NCBI GenBank assembly: GCA_937926065.1
Contig: CALANM010000198.1
Span: 1 to 33,990 of the forward strand
DNA: 33,990 nt
DNA from: an uncultured Microbacterium sp.
Lineage (GTDB): Bacteria; Actinomycetota; Actinomycetes; Actinomycetales; Microbacteriaceae
Direction of reading: 5' to 3'
Shown here in pieces: positions 30,070 through 33,990 of the stretch. Position 1 is the first letter of the stretch. Each line of letters starts with the position of its first letter. The notes beneath the pieces are model-generated. The model was not told the DNA's origin, did not search any database, and was given only the letters and a program-made list of their open reading frames with translations. The position numbers and the translations under genes are program-made.

Positions 30070-30770
30070 CGTTCGACGACCGGACTCAGGCTGCGATCGA
30101 CGCGGTGCGCGCCGATGTGGCGCGCCTGCACGGCGAGCTCGTTCGCTACGGCCTCGTCGTGTGGACGGGGGGAAACGTGTCGGGGCGCGTGCCGGGCGCT
30201 GACCTCTTCGTCATCAAGCCCTCGGGCGTCTCCTACGACGACCTCACGCCGGAGAGCATGATCGTGTGCGACCTCGACGGGCGCGTCATCCCGGGGACGC
30301 CCGGAAGCGAGCGAAACCCGTCCAGCGACACGGCGGCGCACGCATACGTCTACCGCCACATGCCCGAGGTGGGCGGGGTCGTGCACACCCACTCCGATCA
30401 CGCCGTCGCGTGGGCGGCGCGCGGCGAGGAGATCCCCTGCGTTCTCACGGCGATGGCCGACGAGTTCGGCGGCCCGATCCCGGTGGGGCCGTTCGCGATC
30501 ATCGGCGACGACTCGATCGGACGCGGCATCGTCGAGACGCTGCGAGGACACCGGTCTCCCGCGGTGCTCATGCGCAATCACGGCCCGTTCACGATCGGCA
30601 AGACGCCGGAGGCGGCGGTGAAGGCGGCGGTCATGTGCGAAGACGTGGCGCGGACCGTTCATCTGGCGCGGCAAGGCGGTGAGCTCGTGCCGATTCCGCA
30701 GGACAGCATCGATGTGCTGTACGCCCGCTATCAGAACGTCTACGGGCAGACGACGGGCGATGCGCGATGA
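30066..30770 (+). CDS. araD: L-ribulose-5-phosphate 4-epimerase
   Basis: A 234-residue class II aldolase/adducin-fold enzyme that interconverts L-ribulose 5-phosphate and D-xylulose 5-phosphate using zinc. The zinc ligands are His107 and His109 in 'VVHTHSDHAVAWAARG' and His172 in 'MRNHGPFTIG'. 'VVWTGGNVSGRVP' and 'FVIKPSGVSYDDL' bind the phosphate, and 'NPSSDTAAHAYVYRHMP' carries the proton-transfer Asp. 'LYARYQNVYGQ' matches the C-terminal conserved tyrosine. The size and motifs match AraD, though UlaF/SgaE-type relatives share them; the neighbours support AraD. The ATG overlaps the permease stop, the TGA overlaps the kinase start, each by 4 bases. Confidence 0.93.
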   Translation: MTFDDRTQAAIDAVRADVARLHGELVRYGLVVWTGGNVSGRVPGADLFVIKPSGVSYDDLTPESMIVCDLDGRVIPGTPGSERNPSSDTAAHAYVYRHMPEVGGVVHTHSDHAVAWAARGEEIPCVLTAMADEFGGPIPVGPFAIIGDDSIGRGIVETLRGHRSPAVLMRNHGPFTIGKTPEAAVKAAVMCEDVARTVHLARQGGELVPIPQDSIDVLYARYQNVYGQTTGDAR

Positions 30771-32350
30771 CCGAGCGCGAGCAGATCCGGGCGGGTGACA
30801 CCGCCCTCGGCATCGAGTTCGGGTCGACCCGCATCAAGGCGTGCCTGGTGGATGCGCAGAACCCGGAGAAGGTGCTGGCGGTGGGAAGTCACTCCTGGGA
30901 GAACGCCTTCGTGGATCGGCTGTGGACCTACGCGCTCGAAGACGTCTGGGCGGGGCTGCGCAGTGCGTATGCCGATCTCGTCGCCGACGTGAAGCAGCGA
31001 TACGGCGTTGCGCTGGAGACGGTGGGGTGCATCGGGATATCGGCCATGATGCACGGCTACCTCGCTTTCGACGACGCCGGAGAGCTGCTCGTGCCGTTCC
31101 GGACGTGGCGGAACACCAACACCGGGCCTGCGGCGGCCGAGCTCAGTGCGCTGTTCGGGCTGAACATCCCCGTGCGGTGGTCGATCGCCCACTACCGGCA
31201 GGCGATGCTCGACGACGAGAGACACGTCGCGCACATCGCGCGCCTGACGACGCTGGCCGGATGCGTTCACGAGGCGCTGACCGGTCGTCACGTGCTCGGA
31301 GCCGGCGACGCGAGCGGCATGTTCCCGCTGAACTCGAGCGGCCTCGCCTACGACGAGGAGCTCATGCGACGATTCGATGATCTCGCCCCCGGGGCCGCGC
31401 CGATCGCGCGGCTGCTCCCCGAAGTGCTCGTCGCAGGGCAGGACGCAGGGGAGCTGACCCCCGCGGGTGCGGCGCTGCTCGATCCCACCGGAACGCTGCC
31501 TCCCGGCATCCCGTTCTGCCCGCCCGAGGGCGACGCCGGCACCGGAATGGTCGCGACGGATGCGGTCGCCCCGCGCACGGGCAACGTGAGCGTGGGCACG
31601 AGCGTGTTCGCCATGGTCGTGCTCGAGCGGCCGCTGACCCGATCTCATCCGGAGCTCGACCTCGTCGCGACGCCCGCAGGAGACCCCGTCGCGATGGTGC
31701 ACTGCAACAACGGCGCGAGCGAGCTCGCCGCGTGGGTCGGCATGTTCGTGAGGTTCGCGGAGGCGGCAGGAATGCGGCTGGACCCGGACGTCGTGTTCGA
31801 CGTCGTCCTGCGGGAAGCCCTCTCGGGCGACGCCGACGCCGGGGGACTCCTCTCGTACAACCATCTCGCCGGTGAGCCGATCGCGGGTCTGCCCGAGGGG
31901 AGGCCGCTGTTCGTTCGCGCTCCCGACAGCTCTTTCACGCTCGCCAACGCGATGAGGTCGCAGGTGTACGGCGTGTTCGGCACGCTCGCGCTCGGAATGC
32001 GAGTGCTCGACGAGGAGGGCGTGCGGCTGGAGCGGATGATGGCCCACGGCGGCATGTTCCGCACGGCCGGGGTCGCACAGCGGTTCCTCGCGGCCGCGCT
32101 GGACGCTCCCGTGGCGGTCGCCGACACGGCGGCGGAAGGCGGGGCGTGGGGCATGGCGGTGCTCGCGGCCTACCGGGCGACGCAGCCGGCCGAGACGAGC
32201 CTGCCCGACTATCTCTCTTCGCGCGTCTTCGCTGACACGACGCTTCACGTGGCCGACCCCTCGCCGGATGACGTCGCCGGCTTCTCGGCCTATCTGGAGC
32301 GCTACCGGGCGGGCCTCGCCGTCGAGGAGGCCGCCGTGGCACTCCTCTGA
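30767..32350 (+). CDS. araB: FGGY-family carbohydrate kinase in the ribulokinase position
   Basis: A 527-residue sugar kinase with the two-domain FGGY/actin-like fold. 'ALGIEFGSTRIKACLVD' is the first phosphate-binding loop, 'GCIGISAMMHGYLAFDDAG' is the sugar-binding segment, and 'GAGDASGMFPL' carries the likely catalytic Asp181. 'RTGNVSVGTSVFAMVV' is the second phosphate loop, and 'MMAHGGMFRTAGVAQRFLAA' with 'AEGGAWGMAVLAAY' is the adenine-site region near the C-terminus. Position between araD and araA makes L-ribulokinase the expected role. However, the MMHG motif and the phosphate loops look closer to the xylulokinase-like branch than to classic AraB, so the substrate should be treated as inferred. 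The ATG overlaps the araD stop by 4 bases. Confidence 0.85.
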   Translation: MTEREQIRAGDTALGIEFGSTRIKACLVDAQNPEKVLAVGSHSWENAFVDRLWTYALEDVWAGLRSAYADLVADVKQRYGVALETVGCIGISAMMHGYLAFDDAGELLVPFRTWRNTNTGPAAAELSALFGLNIPVRWSIAHYRQAMLDDERHVAHIARLTTLAGCVHEALTGRHVLGAGDASGMFPLNSSGLAYDEELMRRFDDLAPGAAPIARLLPEVLVAGQDAGELTPAGAALLDPTGTLPPGIPFCPPEGDAGTGMVATDAVAPRTGNVSVGTSVFAMVVLERPLTRSHPELDLVATPAGDPVAMVHCNNGASELAAWVGMFVRFAEAAGMRLDPDVVFDVVLREALSGDADAGGLLSYNHLAGEPIAGLPEGRPLFVRAPDSSFTLANAMRSQVYGVFGTLALGMRVLDEEGVRLERMMAHGGMFRTAGVAQRFLAAALDAPVAVADTAAEGGAWGMAVLAAYRATQPAETSLPDYLSSRVFADTTLHVADPSPDDVAGFSAYLERYRAGLAVEEAAVALL

Positions 32351-32408
32351 CATCTCCGCATCGGATCCGGCTCCTTCGCTGCCACGACACGACCCCTGGA
32401 AGAAGAAC

Positions 32409-33911
32409 ATGACCCTCACCACCACATTCGACGAGTTCACCGTCTGGTTCGTCACCGGCAGCCAGTCGCTTTACGGAGAGGAGACCCTGGCGCAGGTCGC
32501 GGAGCAGTCCCGGCAGGTGGCCACGGGGCTGTCGGGGCTTCCGGTGCGGGTCGAGTGGAAGCCGGTGCTCACCGATTCCGAGAGCATCCGCCGCCTGGCG
32601 CTGGACGCGAACAGCGATGACAGCGTGATCGGGATCATCGCGTGGATGCACACGTTCAGTCCCGCCAAGATGTGGATCGCGGGTCTGGACGCCCTCCGGA
32701 AGCCGCTGCTGCACCTGCACACCCAGGCGAACGTCGAGCTGCCGTGGGCCGATATCGACTTCGACTTCATGAACCTCAATCAGGCCGCTCACGGTGACCG
32801 CGAGTTCGGCTACATCCAGACCCGGCTGGGCGTGGCGCGCAAGACGGTGGTGGGTCACGTGTCGAGCCCCATGGTCGTGCGCCAGGTCGAGGACTGGCAG
32901 CGCGCGGCGGCCGGATGGCACGCGACCCGGACCCTCCGGCTGGCGCGCTTCGGCGACAACATGCGGCACGTCGCCGTGACAGAGGGCGACAAGACGGAGG
33001 CGGAGCTGCGCTTCGGAGTCCAGGTCAACACGTGGGGAGTGACGGAGCTGGTCGAGGCCGTCGAGGCCGTTCCCCCCGCCGACGTTGACGCTCTGGTCGA
33101 CGTGTACGTCGATCAGTACGACGTGGCAGCCGAGCTCCTTCCGGGCGGCGACCGGCACCAGTCGCTGCGTGACGGCGCGGCGATCGAGGCGGGGCTGCGG
33201 TCGTTCCTCGAGGCGGGCGGGTTCGGCGCATTCACGACGTCGTTCGAGGACCTCGGCGGGCTCAGGCAGCTTCCTGGCCTGGCCGTGCAGCGTCTCATGG
33301 CGGACGGCTACGGGTTCGGCGCCGAGGGTGACTGGAAGACCGCGATCCTCGTCCGGGCTGCCAGCGTCATGGGAGCGGGCCTCCCGGGCGGTGCGAGCCT
33401 CATGGAGGACTACACGTACGACCTCGTTCCCGGTGATGAGAAGATCCTGGGCGCGCACATGCTGGAGGTCTCGCCCTCCCTCACGACGGCGCGACCGCGC
33501 CTGGAGGTGCACCCGCTCGGAATCGGCGGCAAGGACGATCCTGTGCGGCTCGTGTTCACCGCAGACCCCGGGCCCGCGGTCGTGGTGGCGATGAGCGACA
33601 TGCGCGACCGATTCCGTCTCGTGGCGAATGTGGTCGAGAATGTGGCGGCGCCGGACCTGCCGAAGCTCCCGGTGGGGCGCGCCGTCTGGAAGCCTGCGCC
33701 CGATTTCGCCACGAGCGCGGCCTGCTGGCTGGCGGCGGGCGCGGCCCATCACACTGTGATGACGACGGCGGTGGGGATCGATGTCATCCGCGACTTCGCC
33801 GAGATCGCTCAGACCGAGCTCGTCGTCATCGACGAGGACACCACCGTGCGCTCGTTCCAGCGGGAGCTCCGCTGGAATCAGGCCTACTACCGGCTCGCGC
33901 AGGGTCTCTGA
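32409..33911 (+). CDS. araA: L-arabinose isomerase
   Basis: A 500-residue enzyme, equal in length to E. coli AraA, that converts L-arabinose to L-ribulose with Mn2+. 'VWFVTGSQSLYGEETLAQV' is the typical opening. The metal and catalytic residues are in place and keep the E. coli numbering: Glu306 in 'GAEGDWK', Glu333 in 'SLMEDYTY' and His350 in 'GAHMLEV', with the fourth ligand at His447/448 in 'GAAHHTV'. 'VHPLGIGGKDDPVRLVF' and 'ELRWNQAYYRLAQ' are also conserved. The ATG at 32409 follows GGAAGAAG and is 58 bases after the kinase stop; the open frame upstream is inside the kinase gene and not coding. It closes the arabinose operon. Confidence 0.98.
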   Translation: MTLTTTFDEFTVWFVTGSQSLYGEETLAQVAEQSRQVATGLSGLPVRVEWKPVLTDSESIRRLALDANSDDSVIGIIAWMHTFSPAKMWIAGLDALRKPLLHLHTQANVELPWADIDFDFMNLNQAAHGDREFGYIQTRLGVARKTVVGHVSSPMVVRQVEDWQRAAAGWHATRTLRLARFGDNMRHVAVTEGDKTEAELRFGVQVNTWGVTELVEAVEAVPPADVDALVDVYVDQYDVAAELLPGGDRHQSLRDGAAIEAGLRSFLEAGGFGAFTTSFEDLGGLRQLPGLAVQRLMADGYGFGAEGDWKTAILVRAASVMGAGLPGGASLMEDYTYDLVPGDEKILGAHMLEVSPSLTTARPRLEVHPLGIGGKDDPVRLVFTADPGPAVVVAMSDMRDRFRLVANVVENVAAPDLPKLPVGRAVWKPAPDFATSAACWLAAGAAHHTVMTTAVGIDVIRDFAEIAQTELVVIDEDTTVRSFQRELRWNQAYYRLAQGL

Positions 33912-33915
33912 CTCC

Positions 33916-33936
33916 CCGGTGCGGGCGGCGGCACGG
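33916..33936 (+). terminator. Possible terminator after araA
   Basis: CCG-(G)-TGC pairs with GCACGG around GGGCGGCG a few bases after the araA stop. Weak, and no U-tract. Confidence 0.35.
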
Positions 33937-33940
33937 AACC

Positions 33941-33990
33941 ATGCACAGCGTGCCGCAGAGGAAGCCGACGCGAGGGCGCACGCGGCGATT
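33941..33990 (+). CDS. Possible 5' end of another gene, cut by the window
   Basis: ATG at 33941 opens a frame that stays open to the window end and begins MHSVPQRKPTRGRTRR. The basic, Arg-rich start would suit the tail of a DNA-binding regulator, but only 16 codons are visible and no clear ribosome-binding site or -10 box precedes it. An in-frame GTG at 33950 is an alternative start. Confidence 0.25.
   Translation, partial: MHSVPQRKPTRGRTRR

Noticed and set aside
1..33990. Mobile elements, CRISPR arrays, prophage or toxin-antitoxin loci
   Set aside because: No transposase, integrase, direct repeat array or inverted-repeat-bounded element was seen. Base composition and gene order look like ordinary chromosome throughout, including the arabinose island.

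Overview
The window is a high-GC actinobacterial chromosome segment. GTG starts, very G/C-rich third codon positions, TAnnnT -10 boxes sitting 6-7 bases before start codons, and the order ftsB/divIC-DUF501 after eno all point to Actinobacteria. Protein flavour and gene order suggest Micrococcales, most likely Microbacteriaceae (Microbacterium-like); this assignment is inference. There are no insertion sequences, prophage genes, CRISPR arrays or rRNA genes. Most of the window is core housekeeping DNA, with one accessory sugar-use island at the right end.

Layout: 1-1133 holds the tail of an FCD-domain (GntR/FadR-type) regulator, a divergent gluconokinase, and a 40-residue membrane peptide on the minus strand. 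1134-6338 holds ribosomal protein L25 with a long hairpin-rich leader, peptidyl-tRNA hydrolase and Mfd. 6397-12638 holds a minus-strand operon of NADP-type glutamate dehydrogenase and an APC-family amino-acid antiporter, a hexapeptide-repeat protein on the plus strand, and PEP carboxylase on the minus strand. 12639-18418 holds nhaA behind a structured leader, mazG, hisS, a two-subunit Na+-coupled amino-acid importer (large NSS protein plus a 55-residue MetS-like subunit) and an O-methyltransferase. 18516-23790 holds enolase, FtsB/DivIC, DUF501, a membrane-anchored subtilase, NDH-2 and an unusual tRNA with anticodon UAA. 23881-33911 holds an L-arabinose utilisation island: a LacI-family regulator, a YtfQRT/YjfF-type sugar ABC transporter (binding protein, double ATPase, two permeases), then araD, an FGGY kinase in the araB position, and araA.

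In the arabinose island, sugar would be imported by the ABC system, isomerised by AraA to L-ribulose, phosphorylated by the kinase and epimerised by AraD to D-xylulose 5-phosphate. Four successive junctions (ATPase/permease/permease/araD/araB) are 4-nt ATGA or GTGA overlaps, so this is one tightly coupled operon. Three LacI-type operator-like palindromes, two before the binding-protein gene and one over the regulator's own -10 box, suggest local repression and autoregulation.

The observations most worth following up are: the class-I-shaped tRNA with a UAA anticodon; the structured nhaA leader; the three tandem GGGC/GCCC hairpins in front of L25; the repeated leaderless-transcript architecture, including a mazG promoter inside nhaA; and two small membrane-protein genes (40 and 55 residues) that length cut-offs would miss.
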